Assembly: GCF_050003625.1 (NCBI RefSeq)
Contig: NC_134398.1
Location: 23,970,622-24,034,621, forward strand
DNA: 64,000 bases
Direction: 5' to 3'
DNA from: Haematobia irritans
Taxonomy: Eukaryota > Arthropoda > Insecta > Diptera > Muscidae
In this document: piece by piece, positions 13,377-25,149 of the stretch
Position numbering within the stretch: position 1 is the stretch's first letter
Layout: each line of letters opens with the position of its first letter
Made by a program: the position numbers and the translations under genes
The notes under the pieces: generated by a model
The model's input: the letters and a program-made list of their open reading frames with translations, nothing else
Told to the model about the DNA's origin: nothing
The model's database searches: none

Positions 13377-14736
13377 ATACCCTGCGCCACACTGTGGAAC
13401 AGGGTATTATAAGTTAGTGCATATGTTTGTAACACCCAGAAGGAGACGAGATAGACATATGGTGTCTTTGGCAATAATGCTCAGGGTGGGACCCTGAGTC
13501 GATCTAGCCATGTCCGTCTGTCCGTCCGTCTGTCTGTGAACACATTTTTGTGATCAAAGTCTAGGTCGCAATCAAAGTCCAATCGCCTTCAAATTTGGCA
13601 CATGTTCCTAATTTGGATCAGAATAGAACCCTATTGGTTTTGGAAGAAATCGGTTCAGATTTAGATATAGCTCCCATATATATCTTTCGCCCGATATGCA
13701 CTAATATGGACCCAGCGGCCAGAGTTTCATACCGAGTTGCTTGAAATTTTGTACAAACATAACACTTAGTAGTATAATCAAGTGTGCAAAATTTGATTGA
13801 AATCGGTTCAGATTTAGATATAGCTCCCATATATATCTTTCGCCCGAAATGGAGTAATATGGTCCTAAAAGCCTTAGTTTTTGCCCAATTTGGTTGAAAT
13901 TTTGCACAGGGAGAAGATTTAGCATTGTAGCTATGCGTGCCAAATTTGGTTGAAATCGATTCAGATTTAGCTATAGCTCCCATATATATCTTTCGCCCGA
14001 TATGCATTTATATGGACCCAGAAGCCAGAGTTTTATCCCGATTAGCTTGAAATTTTGCACAAGGAGTACAATTGGTAGTATAGTCATGTGTGCTAAATTT
14101 GATTGAAATCGGTTCAGATTTAGATATAGCTTCCATATATATTTTTCGTCCGATATAGACTTATATGGCCCCAGATGCCAGATTTTTGGCCGAATTTGGT
14201 TGCAATTTTGCACTAGGAGTACAATTAGTAATACAGTTATGTGCCAAATTTGATTGAAATCTGTTCATATTTAGATATAGCTCCCATATATATGTTTTTC
14301 TGATTTCGACAAAAATGGTCAAAATACCAACATTTTCCTTGTAAAATCGACACTGCTTAGTCGAAAAGTTGTAAAAATGACTCTAATTTTCCTAATCTTC
14401 TAATACATATATATCGAGCGATAAATCATAAATAAACTTTTTCGAAGTTTCCTTAAAATTGCTTCAGATTTAAATGTTTCCCATATTTTTTTACTAAAAT
14501 TGTGTTCCACCCTAGTGCATTAGCCAACTTAAATTTTGAGTCTATAGATTTTGTAGAAGTCTATCAAATTCTGTCCAAATCGAGTGATATTTAAATGTAT
14601 GTATTTGGGACAAACCTTTATATATAGCACCCAACACATTTGACGGATGTGATATGGTATCGAAAATTTAGATCTACAAAGTGGTGCAGGGTATAATATA
14701 GTCGGCCCCGCCCGACTTTAGACTTTCCTTACTTGT
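13377..14736 (-). mobile_element. Helitron-like element, family B
   Basis: A non-autonomous element. One end has TATACCCTGCGCCAC and an imperfect hairpin back to CAGGGTATT; the other has GTGGTGCAGGGTATA, its inverted partner, then a small hairpin GTCGG-CCCCGC-CCGAC and the end ACTTG. Inside are a TCCGTCTG microsatellite (about 13505-13535) and four to five tandem units of about 153 bp. The phrase CTCCCATATA marks them at 13671, 13824, 13977, 14130 (variant) and 14281. Minus-strand frames run through the units (13618-14213). Assignment to Helitron or DINE-like elements is by structure only. It interrupts the flanking 29-bp array. Confidence 0.7.
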
Positions 14737-15515
14737 TAGATTTAAATTTCTAGAAATTAAAATCTTAAATTTTAAATACCAAATAGAAAATTTTGTCAAA
14801 ATGTTATTTCTAAAGAAAATTTTGTCAAATTTTACTTCTAAAAAAAATTTTGACAAAATTATTTTTAAAGAAAATTTTGTCAAAATTTTATTTCTATACG
14901 AAATTTTGTCAAAATTTTATTTCTAAAGAAAATTATGTCACAATTATTTTTAAAGAAAATGTAGTCAAAATTTTATTTCTATAGAAAATTTTGTCAAAAT
15001 TTTATTTCCATGGAAAATTTTGCCAAAATTTTATTTCCATAGAAAATTTTGCCAAAATTTTATTTCCGTAGAAAATTTTGCCAAAATTTTATTTCCATAG
15101 AAAATTTTGCCAAAACTTTATTTACATAGAAAATTTTGTCAAAATTTTATTTTTATAGAAGATTTTGTCATTGTTGTTGTCTGAAATCAAAAAACAACAA
15201 CAATGCTTAAAGAAGAAAACCCACAATAACAAAACAAAACGAAAGAAAATTTTATCGATATTTTATTTTTAAAGAAAATTTTGTCATAATTTTATTTCTT
15301 TAGAAAATGTTGTCTAATTTTTATTTCTTTAGACAATTTTGTCGAAATTTTTATTCCTAAAGGAAATTTTGTCAAAATTTTTACCTAAAGGACATTTCGT
15401 CAATATTTGATTTCTATAGAAAATTTTGTCAAAATTTTATTTCTATAGAAAATTTTGTCAAAAAAATATTTGTATAAAAAATTTTGTCAAAATTTTATTT
15501 CTATGGAATGTGATC
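14737..15515 (+). repeat. 29-bp satellite-like array, block 4
   Basis: About 24 forward units that continue block 3 across the family B element. At about 15177-15245 the array is broken by a piece with AACAACAACAATGCTTAAAG and ACAATAACAAAACAAAAC, which also occurs inside the direct-repeat element at 63427-63475. Confidence 0.88.
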
Positions 15516-16735
15516 ATTAACGGAAGGAAAAACCATTGGATCCAAGTAAATTTATTTTTAATGTACAAAAACAAAATAGGCCCACCTTAGTGTATGCCTA
15601 TACAGACGCGTAGTTGCTGTGACTTACATATTCGCCGTATGTTTACTTTTTTTTCAAAATTTACTTCGTGATTGTTTTTTTTTTTTGGCTTTTGGCATAA
15701 TTTTTGTTATCGCTTTGTAGTCGAAATTGTGTCATTTTTTCGCTTTTATTTTTGGTTTGAATTGTCCTTATTGATACTGCTGCAGGCAGGCATCATGTTT
15801 TTCAGTTTATGCCAAAATATCGTTAATCTGTATTCGATCTATTATATACATTTTCATATATACGGATTTCAGACATTTCCATAAAAAAAATATATATATT
15901 TTTTTTCTTAAAACTGGCAGAGAGAGAGAGAGAAATGTATGCCACCATCAAGAGTTCATTTTATGCCATGCATATTTTATATATATTGAAAGACATTGTT
16001 TTTGTTTCAATTGTTGGCAATTTCTTGTTTGTTATTGCTGATGGACTCTTATTGTTTATTCTGGTAGAATGCCAAAGTCAAGGAAAAGACAAACAAATCG
16101 CTAATATGGTACAAGAAATTTTTGACATCGAGAAGGATTGAAAACGATATTTGTCTGTCACCAAGTAATTGATAATAAAGCGAAAAATGGATTTTTGTTG
16201 TAATAGAAAAGACATTTTTGGCAAAGTTTTTATGGGGAAGAAAAAAACATTAGCAACAGATTTAATATGGGATAAGTACAAAAGATAGAAGGAAATATAT
16301 TAAAATACAATTTATGAGATTTAATGGTTAGAAAATGAATACAATTAAAACCAGCCGACACTTCACAAACCAGGATATTTGCTCATCATATATTACTAAT
16401 ACGAAATTCTAAAAATTTCCTTCAATTAAAGCAATAGTTTTTCACCTACTAAATCTAATACCGGCGGTGTTAAACGATTTTTTACCTCTACAAGAGATAT
16501 CGTGTAAATCGGATAAAAAATGTCCTTCAATTAAAGCAAAATTTTTCTCCTACTAAATATAATACCGCCGGCGTTAAACGATTTTTTATTCTTACAAGAA
16601 ATATCGTGTAAAGCAGGTAGACTGACAGAAAAGCTTCTTTTGATTCAACTTTCGATTTATGGAAAAAAATTTTCCTAAGACATATATAGTATATCTTTAT
16701 CACACATAAGAAATATTTTTTGTCTTCAATCACGA
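15516..16735. other. AT-rich DNA with a 102-bp tandem duplication
   Basis: Holds a tandem duplication with period about 102 bp (16419-16520 and 16522-16612) that shares CCTTCAATTAAAGCAA and GTTAAACGATTTTTTA. A plus-strand frame at 15935-16141 (68 residues, hydrophobic middle, then KDKQIANMVQEIFDIEKD) starts at an ATG right after an AGAGAG run. It has no recognised domain and is more likely chance than gene. Confidence 0.5.
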
Positions 16736-17275
16736 AATTAATTGATCCAATAAATTTTTTTTATTGACATGTCTTCAATCACAGAAATGATTGTATCAAT
16801 CACCAAAATCAATTAAAAATTAATTGTGCCAATTAAAATGTTAACTAATACAAATAACTTTTGTTTCAATTAAAAAATTTGTTGAAACCATTAAATTTTT
16901 AATTGAATATTTTTTATATTCAATTAGAATTTTGATTGAATATTTTTTTATATTCAATTAAAATTTTAATTGAAAAAATGTTGGTGATACAGAAAAAAAA
17001 ATTCTGATTCAATCACGAAATTGATTGATCCATTCAATTTTTTAATTAAAATGTCTTCAATCACAGAAATGATAGTATCAATTAAAAAATTAATTGAAGG
17101 TCAATTAAACAATTAATTGATCCAATTAAAAAATTAATTGATACTATTATTTTTTGTGATTGATTTTTGTTTCAATTAAAAAATTTGTTGAACCAATTAA
17201 ATTTTTAAATGAATATTTTTTAAAATTCAATTAAAATTTTAAATGGAAAAATTTTCGTGGAATTTTTTTCTGTGT
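16736..17275. mobile_element. AATTAA-rich MITE-like elements, two tandem copies
   Basis: Two adjacent copies of a self-complementary element built from CAATTAAAA / TTTTAATTG blocks, with AATCACGAAATTGATTG repeated at 16730 and 17015. The copy boundary at about 16990 reads GGTGATACAGAAAAAAA and the right end (about 17270) reads TTTTTTTCTGTG, matching the ends of copies elsewhere in the window. There is no coding capacity. Confidence 0.6.
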
Positions 17276-17635
17276 ATTTTTTCTGTCCACTTTTTTCTAT
17301 TTTAAAATTTGAGTCAGTATCTACCTCTTTACCACGAAGTTATACAAAATCACAATTGTCGTGTATACTTTTAGGGATTCATTCCATCGTAATGCCTCAT
17401 TTACACTAGGCAGAAACACTCGCACACCGAAAGGGAATATTGGAAATGTCTATAAGTTATTTGGATCAGATGAGAGTGATTGATAAAAAATAAAAAATAA
17501 GGGAAGCATTAGATAGTTTTTTTTTTTAAAAATAAATCTAAAAGAAATCATTCTTCAATTTCGCCTTAAGATAGGCACCTATGTTTTATTGTATTGAAGT
17601 TTTAAGTGAGGATTTTGCGGTAATTATAGAATTTT
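17276..17635. other. non-coding spacer with one motif site
   Basis: A unique stretch between the MITE-like repeats and element A1. The only structure I see is the site at 17363. Confidence 0.5.
17363..17376 (+). promoter_or_regulatory. Su(Hw)-like motif
   Basis: GTATACTTTTAGGG has one mismatch (second base) to the 13-bp core. Confidence 0.5.
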
Positions 17636-19845
17636 TTTTTTTTTGCTCTAAGACCCCATAATGTATATATTCTGGGTCATGGTGAAATTCCGAGTCGATT
17701 TAAGCTTGTCCGTCCGTCCGTCCGTCTGTTCAAATCACGCTAACTTCCGAACGAAACAAGCTATCGACTTGAAACTTGGCACAAGTAGTTTTTATTGATT
17801 TAGGTCGGATGGTATTGCAAATGGGCCATATTGGTTCACTTTTACGTAAAGCTCCCATATAAACGAACCCCACAGATTTGGCTTGCAGAGCCTCCAAGAG
17901 AAGCATATTTCATCCGATTTGGCTGAAATTGGGTACATGGTGTTGGTATATGGTCTCTAACAACCATGCAGGAATTGGTCCACATCGGTCTATAATTATA
18001 TAGCCCCCATATAAACCGATCCTAAGATTTGACCTCCGGAACCTCTAGAAGGAGCAAAATTCATCCAATCCGGCTGAAATTTGGTACATGGTGTTAGTAT
18101 ATGGTCTCTAACAAATTGGTCCATAATTATATATAGCCCCCATATAAACCGATTCCCAGATTTGGCTTGCGGAGCCTCTAAGAGAAGCAAATTTCATCCG
18201 ATCCGGCTGAAATTTGGTACATGGTGTTGCTATATGTTCTCTAATGACCATGCAAAAATTGGTCCACATCGGCCCATAATTATATATAGCCCCCATATAA
18301 ACCGATCCCCAGATTTGACCTCCGGAGCCTCTTAGAGGAGCAAAAGTCATCCGATCCGATTGAAATTTGGTCCGTGGTGTTAGTATATGGTCTCTAACAA
18401 CCATACCAAAATTGGTCCATATCGGCACATAATTATATATAGCCCCCATATAAACCGATCCCCAGATTTGACCTCCGGAGCCTCTTAGAGGAGCAAAAGT
18501 CATCCGATCCGATTGAAATTTGGTCCGTGGTGTTAGCATATGGTCTCTAACAACCATGCCAAAATTAGTCCATATCGGTCCATAATTATATATAGCCCCC
18601 ATATAAGCCGATCCCCAGATTTGACCTCCGGAGCCTCTTTGAGGAGCAAAATTCATCCGATCCGGTTGAAATTGGGTACGTGGTGTTAGTGTATGGTCTC
18701 TAACAACCATGCAAGAATTTTGTCCATATCGGTCCATAATTATATATAGCCCCCATATAAGCCGATCCCCAGATTTGACCTCCGGAGCCTCTTAGAGGAG
18801 CCAAATTCATCCGATCCGGTTGAAATTGGGTACGTGGTGTTAGTATATGGTCTCTAACAACCATACCAAAATTGGTCCATATCGGTCCATAATTATATAT
18901 AGCCCCCATATAAACCGATCCCCAGATTTGACCTCCGGAGCCTCTTAGAGGAGCAAAAGTCATCCGATCCGATTGAAATTTGGTCCGTGGTGTTAGTATA
19001 TGGTCTCTAACAACCATGCAAGAATTTTGTCCATATCGGTCCATAATTATATATAGCCCCCATATAAATCGATCCCCAGATTTGTCCTCCGGAGCCTCTT
19101 GGAGGAGCAAAATTCATCCGATCCGGTTGAAATTTGGAACGTGGTGTTAGAATGTGGTCTCCAACAAACACGTAAGAATTGGTCCATATCGGTCCATAAT
19201 TATATATAGCCCCCATATAAACCGTTTCCCAGATTTGATCTCCGGAGCCTCTTAGAGGAAATTTGCAACGTGGTGTTAGTATAAGGCCGCTAATAACCAT
19301 GCCAAATCACACAAAAATTGGTCCTTATCGGTTCATAATCACGGTTGCCGCTCGAGCCAAAAATAATCTACAAAAATTTTATTTTTATAGAAAACATTGT
19401 GAGAATGTTATTTCTATAGAAAATTTTGTCAGAATTTTATTTCTATAGAAAATTTTGTCAAAATTTTATTTCTATAGAAAATTTTGTCAGAATTTTATTT
19501 CTATAGAAAATTTTATCCAAATTTTATTTCTATAGAAAATTTTTTCCAAATTTTACTTCTATAGAAAATGTTGTCAAAATTTTATTTTGTTAACATTTTA
19601 TTTCTATAGAAACTTTAAACTTAATTATATACGTATTTAATCGGCCTTTTTTAGTTTAATATATACCACGTATGGACTATGTGGTATATATTACGGTGTT
19701 AGGAAGTTTTAAGATACCTTGCCATCGGCAATTGTTACCGCAACCCAAGTAATTCGATTGTGGATGACAGTCTTCAGTAGAAGTTTCTACGCAATCCATG
19801 GTGGAGGGTACATAAGCTTCGGCCTGGCCGTATATACTTGTTTTT
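17636..19845 (-). mobile_element. Helitron-like element, family A copy 1 (A1)
   Basis: In element sense this is a minus-strand copy. Its start, at the right edge, is the module GTATATACGGCC, a palindromic TTCGGCC-A-GGCCGAA-type hairpin (here eroded) and CCTCCACCATGGATTGCG (about 19730-19843). Next comes a short 29-bp array (19355-19615), then about nine tandem units of 153-154 bp with AGCCCCCATATAAACC at 18288, 18441, 18594, 18748, 18901, 19055 and 19208, then a GGACGGAC-type microsatellite (window strand TCCGTCCG, 17709). The far end is truncated before the TATACCC hairpin. Because 153 is divisible by 3, frames of up to 209 residues stay open through the units on the minus strand. Confidence 0.72.
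19355..19615 (+). repeat. 29-bp array inside element A1
   Basis: About nine units lie between the 153-bp repeats and the terminal module of A1. Relative to the element they have the same orientation and position as the short array in copy A3 (58675-58790). Confidence 0.88.
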
Positions 19846-21105
19846 TTGTTTCTCATCGGCCGCAGTGGTAATTAAAACTAATGTATATAGATTGTTTTGT
19901 AATATTTTTATAAGCTCTTAAAAGTATGCAATACTTTTGGAACATAAATATAAAAGAAGTCTACCTTGGATTTTATAAAATATTTTTTTTGTTTTTTTTT
20001 CAGTTTTTCAATCTCTGTCTTCCATTGTCTCATAATACTTTAGAATCTTTGCATTTGCTTTATTTATATTTATCACCTTGTTATCTATATGCTCATACAA
20101 CATTATCTGCATGTAAGTAATTATGCGTTGTGCTCCTTTGATTTTAGAATTCTTTTGGTAAAAGCCTAAAAATCTAATCTACAATAATTGATGGTAAATA
20201 CAAAAGACTAAGATCATAACGAGCTTCCCTTCCTTTTGCTGTGTACCATAAAATCATGGTGTGGTGCATTACTCACTCATTGGCCCGTTATTAACAATAG
20301 CTCACTAATCAAACTCAAAATTACCAAAACAATAGCTAAAGACTATAGAGGCAAGTAAAAGGAATGGGGTTGAATGTACTCAAAAGCAGGCAAATTCTTA
20401 CAACAAAAGCAGTAGTTCGTTAATTATTTATGAGCGCTCAATGCTCTAGGATTTCATAAGCAGATAAACGCTTAAGAAAAGCCAACCAACATTTATTTGC
20501 CAACTAACAAAGGAGACTAATTTGCTAATGGCAGCAGTTTTTGCTTCTGGCATTGCAGATGATATCAAAAGAAAATGTTGAATATGGGGGGAAAGGGGAA
20601 CAAATAAAACAAAACAAAAAAAAAAAAAAACGAGGCATTACATGAACTGTAGTGCTTCTCGACCACTGTAGAACCACTTTGATGCTTAGTACTACTGCTC
20701 TAGCCTCTTTTTACCTATATATTATATTTATATATTAATAATTTCCTATATTATGTTGTCCAAGTTGATGTCAAAACTAATCTAAACATGAATGTGTTTA
20801 TTTTCAATTGAGTAATCATTAATATCATATATATGTCCAATACTTGATAGGTTTTCCCTTTTGTCTCATTTTCCCTGAGAGTATGAGGTGGACAATTTCT
20901 TTTATACTAGAAATGTATTGAATTATATTTTTGTGTAATATGAGTAGAAAGAGGGTGTCATAGTTTATTTGAACATGTCTTACGAAGTCTGTATGATGGA
21001 ATATATCAAAACACAATATGTGTATTAGATGGGTTTTTGAAGAAATTACAAAAAAATGCTGCATACTTAAAGGAGCCCTAGAATATAGAGAAATCTCTTA
21101 GAACT
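19846..21105. other. AT-rich non-coding DNA
   Basis: No gene is recognised. It contains two Su(Hw)-like sites and an A-rich run near 20610. The frame at 20825-21064 on the minus strand is unsupported. Confidence 0.5.
19917..21074. promoter_or_regulatory. Su(Hw)-like motif group 3
   Basis: 19917-19931 (reverse, CTTAAAAGTATGCAA, one mismatch) immediately overlaps a forward partial site, GCAATACTTTTGG. 21061-21074 (forward, GCATACTTAAAGGA) has two mismatches. Confidence 0.45.
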
Positions 21106-22175
21106 GGACACCCACACAGAAAAAAATATCTCAAAAAAGAAAAATCCAATTAAAAAGTTGATTGAAAATTTTAATTCTACATAAAATTACGTCAAAATTT
21201 TATATCTTTAAAAATTTTTGTCACAATCTTACTTTTATAGAAAATTTTCAGGGGATTTTATTTCTATTGAAAATTTTGTCGGAATTTTATTTCTATAAAG
21301 CAATTTTTCAGAATTCCATTTATACAGAAAATTTCTGGCGGAAAAATTTTGTTCAAATTGTAATTCTACATAAAATTTCGTCAAAATTTTATATCTATAG
21401 AAATTTTTGTCACAATCTTACTTTTATAGAAAATTTTCTGGGGATTTTATTTCTATTGAAAATTTTGTCGGAATTTTATTTCTATAAAGCAATTTTTCAG
21501 AATTCCATTTATAAGAAAATTTCTGGCGGAAAAATTTTGTTCAAATTGTAATTCTACATACAATTTCGTCAAAATATTGTATCTATAGAAATTTTTGTCA
21601 CAATCTTATTTTTATAGAACATTTTCTCGGAATTTTATTTCTATAGAAAACTTTGTTGGAACTTTATTTCTATAAAGCAATTTTTCAGAATTCCATTTAT
21701 ATAGAAAATTGACGGGATTTTATTTCTATAGACCATTTTTTCAAAATTTATTTGTCAAAATTGTATTTCTTTAAGGAATATTGTCAAAATTTCATTCCTA
21801 TAAAAAATTTTGTAAAAATTTTATTTGTTTAAGAAATTTTGTCAAAATGTTATTTCTACAGAAAATTTTGTCAAAATTTTATTTCTACAGAAAATTTTTT
21901 CAAAATTTTATTTCTACAGAAAATGTTTTCAAAATTTTATTTTTATAAAAAATTTTGTCAAAATTTTATTCCTATACAAAATTTTGTCAAAATTTATATT
22001 TCTATACAAAATTTTATTTATATAGAAATTTTTATCAAAAATTTATTTCAATAAAAAATATAGTCAAGGTTTTATTTCTATAACATTTTTTGTCATAATT
22101 TTTTAATTGAATATTTTTTTAAATTCAATTAAAATTTTAACTGGAAAAATTGTGGTGATATTTTTTTTGTAGTAC
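21106..22175 (+). mobile_element. MITE-like element carrying a 29-bp array
   Basis: The left edge is CACACAGAAAAAAATATC plus CAATTAAAAAGTTGATTG; the right edge is TTAATTGAATATTTTTT, CAATTAAAATTTTAACTGG and GGTGATATTTTTTTTG. These are the two halves of the AATTAA-rich element seen at 16736. Between them (21165-22105) is a 29-bp array whose first part has a higher-order period of about 189 bp, marked by AATTCTACATA at 21173, 21362 and 21550. The array thus appears to have grown inside, or been captured by, the element. Confidence 0.6.
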
Positions 22176-22266
22176 TGAAATTGTATAGTTTTTTTTTTTT
22201 TTGAACCCAGGTCAAGTTGGAAGAAAACCCATATAAATCGATTTTCGAATATGACATCTTCAGGGC

Positions 22267-22345
22267 GTAGGTTAGGTTAATGATTAAAGCGACAGCCCGA
22301 TATATTTTCAGGCTCACTTAGACTATTCAGTGAGTACACATTGGG
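22267..22345 (-). mobile_element. SINE 3' fragment, diverged
   Basis: TAGGTTAGGTTAA, then a diverged AGCCCGATATAT and GGCTCACTTAGACTATTCAG. This is the tail end of the same SINE family as at 8158; the tRNA-like head is missing. Confidence 0.7.
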
Positions 22346-22980
22346 CATAGAAAATGAAACAATCTGAGGCATTAATAATTCGTTATTTTTATGCGAAATA
22401 TCAAACTTCAAAATTATCTTAGATTTAAAATACATTTCTATTTTGTCAAAACGAAAAAAAAAAATTAAGCAAGAAAAAACGCATCTATTGTACGAAATGC
22501 TCCTATATTTTTTCCCATACTAATGTTATAGAATGTTTTATGCATCATTTTGCAAACACGTGTTCGATAAGTCTTTCCTTTCTAGGTAAGTTAAGTTCTT
22601 ATTACATGACAGACATTACTGGGGAAAAAATATGCTGCAATATCAACAACAACCATCTGTCAAATACGTCCAATCTTATTACAAATCAATATTAAATTGA
22701 ATTATATGTGTTGAGGAGAATGGAACAAAATGAGCAAAAACAGAATATGATATGGACAGACACGCACTCATAGAGACACAGCCATAACCATTCTGGACAT
22801 ATGATATTTTATGAAATAGCCTCTGTAATATACAATGATGGATTGCTTGACACCATACAATAATGGAGATGAATATAAGACTAACTTTGCCATTTTTAAA
22901 AATGCACTATGAAAAGTATATGATTGGCATAACATTTATGTTCTGAATAATTTCTCATACATTTGACTTTAGTATGACAT

Positions 22981-24840
22981 CCTAAAAGTATGCATTTTCA
23001 GTGTAGTCAATTACGAATTTTATGTCACAATTGTTAAGGAATTCAACTCCTATAAATAATTATGGAATAAAATGTGTCTATGGTTAAACTATGATTATTA
23101 ATGACATGACATATATGATATTATATATGCCTCATCCTGAGAGTAGGCAATAAAAAGTTTCAGAATTGTCCTCCTAAGAGTAGGCAACAAAAAGCTTTAA
23201 AATTGTTCACGTATAAAATGATACAATGAAATTTTCAACAAATTAACACAGAATGTAGATTTTTTTTTTAATTTCAATGGGAGAAATATTGGGAATACGT
23301 TAGCTTAAGATCCTAGCAGTTGAAGCTTACAATTATATTCATAATTTATATACAAAATGGGAATGTTGAATCCACACCTTGTAGTCTTTTCTTTCCGATA
23401 GTTTGTATCACATTTATATATTATTTTAAATATTTTTATATAGTATTTTGTGGCACATAAATTTTTTAATAAACATAACAACATTTTTCATTAATTTTGT
23501 TAATGTTGTTTTTTATTTTTATTTTTTGTAATTGACTGATTGGTGGCTAAACTTGTTTTCCAACTTCTTACTATTTCCACAAAAATATTTGCATACTTTT
23601 AGGGCTGCACATAAATTTAAAGGCATTGTGATTTCCTAATGGTCCTCATGGAAATGGATCTTCTGGAGTTTTTATTCCCTCCTGAAAGTCTTTTCAATCA
23701 TTTGCTATGAAAAAAAACACACACACAATTTTCCAAAACATTACATTTACATTCAATCTCATTAAGCAAATGTAGGGTAGAAGTGCACATCAACCATCAA
23801 AAAATGTCATGAAATTCAACAATCTACATTTACGGAGGTGAAACAAACTGGTAACTGGTAAAGTTTTTGTATGGAGTGAAAAAAATATCACATTTTACGT
23901 TAGACGCCATATACAAAAAAAAAAAACGGCAACATATTTACACATACACAAAATATGTCAGAATATCTTCCATCACAAAAATATGACAAAAGTACAAAAC
24001 AAAAACAAAAACATATTTTATTCTCGTTTTTTAAGTGTTACAGTTCATTCGTATATTGTTTTACCTTACACATGACACAAATGGTTGCGCATTACTTTGG
24101 GGGCAGCCACATGAAGAATTGTTTTAGAAAAATTCAAGGAGAGGAAATATTTATATTTAATATTTAAAAAAATCATATAATTCTACATTCTATACAACAT
24201 AAAACTAGCACTTATTTTTTTAATATATTTTTCAAATTTATACATTTTTGTATTGCATATTATTGGGAGCTATTGAATACTATGATAAAAAGTGAAAATA
24301 GGAAAGAATTATTAATATATATTGTACATTATATTAATTGAGTATACAGAAGGACTCGAATCCATTGCGTTAAGGCTTACTTAGTGCATTACAATTTTTA
24401 ACAAAAAAGAGTTTTTAAAATTGTATACTTTTGGAAGCTTTATTTTTTTCGTTTGCAAGCTTCTTTTTGTGTTACGGATATATTCGAAATTGTGATGTAG
24501 TTTATATTAAAAAATAAGAGTACCATACTGTTAGTTAGGAATAATTACAACTAAATAAAATATCATACAATAATCCCTCGGTTAAAGTGCCCGATTAAAT
24601 TTCAGGCTCACTTAGACTATTCAGTCGGTAACTGATGAACAAATTTTTATGTTTTAAAACATTTTTAAAAATTTTCATAAATCCGATAAACAAGCGTTAC
24701 CGTTTTACCACGTTGGCTGTAAAAATGTTCTCTAGTGCGGCATATAATAGCCGTATATTCGTAAGCAGCAAAAAAAAACAGTGAATATTTTTCAACTACT
24801 ATATGATAAGCATCATATAAATCCTCCTAAATGTATGCAA
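22981..24840. promoter_or_regulatory. Su(Hw)-like motif group 4
   Basis: Sites: 22981-22993 (reverse, exact), 23136-23150 and 23173-23187 (reverse, CCTGAGAGTAGGC and CCTAAGAGTAGGC, 37 bp apart), 23591-23604 (forward, exact GCATACTTTTAGGG), 24423-24435 (forward, GTATACTTTTGGA) and 24826-24840 (reverse, CCTAAATGTATGC, one mismatch). The 23136 and 23173 sites share the unusual GAGAGTAGGCAA or AGAGTAGGCAA core and probably arose by local duplication. Confidence 0.55.
24580..24630 (-). mobile_element. SINE fragment
   Basis: GCCCGATTAAATTTCAGGC followed by TCACTTAGACTATTCAGTC. About 50 bp of the SINE 3' body, a fragment. Confidence 0.6.
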
Positions 24841-25149
24841 TATTTTCAAAAGGAAATTCAAATAGATTTGGTTATAATTTGATAATACCAACACCAAGGA
24901 AACTGAACAAATAACTAATTCAATTATAATGTTCAATTTTTCGAACATCCAATAATCTGCTCAAAGTCTACATGCTAGCAAATAAAAAAGTTTCTATTTT
25001 GAAATTTTTGATCAAATTTTTGTGGTTAATATTAAGAAATATTATTTCTTCGAAAGAAATGTTTTATTATTTTATTTTAGTTACTACTTCTACCAAAAAG
25101 GAAGAACTGACACACATGGGACTTTGATAGTAGGACCTAACACGAAAAT

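Larger units (their letters stand above)
22346..25149. other. AT-rich non-coding DNA rich in motif sites
   Basis: No coding gene is recognised. A plus-strand frame at 23955-24167 has no domain. The stretch carries six Su(Hw)-like sites and a small SINE scrap at 24580. Confidence 0.5.

Noticed and set aside
13505..13535. GTCCGTCTG microsatellites as regulatory sites
   Set aside because: They occur at the same place in every family A and B element, so they are part of the element structure.
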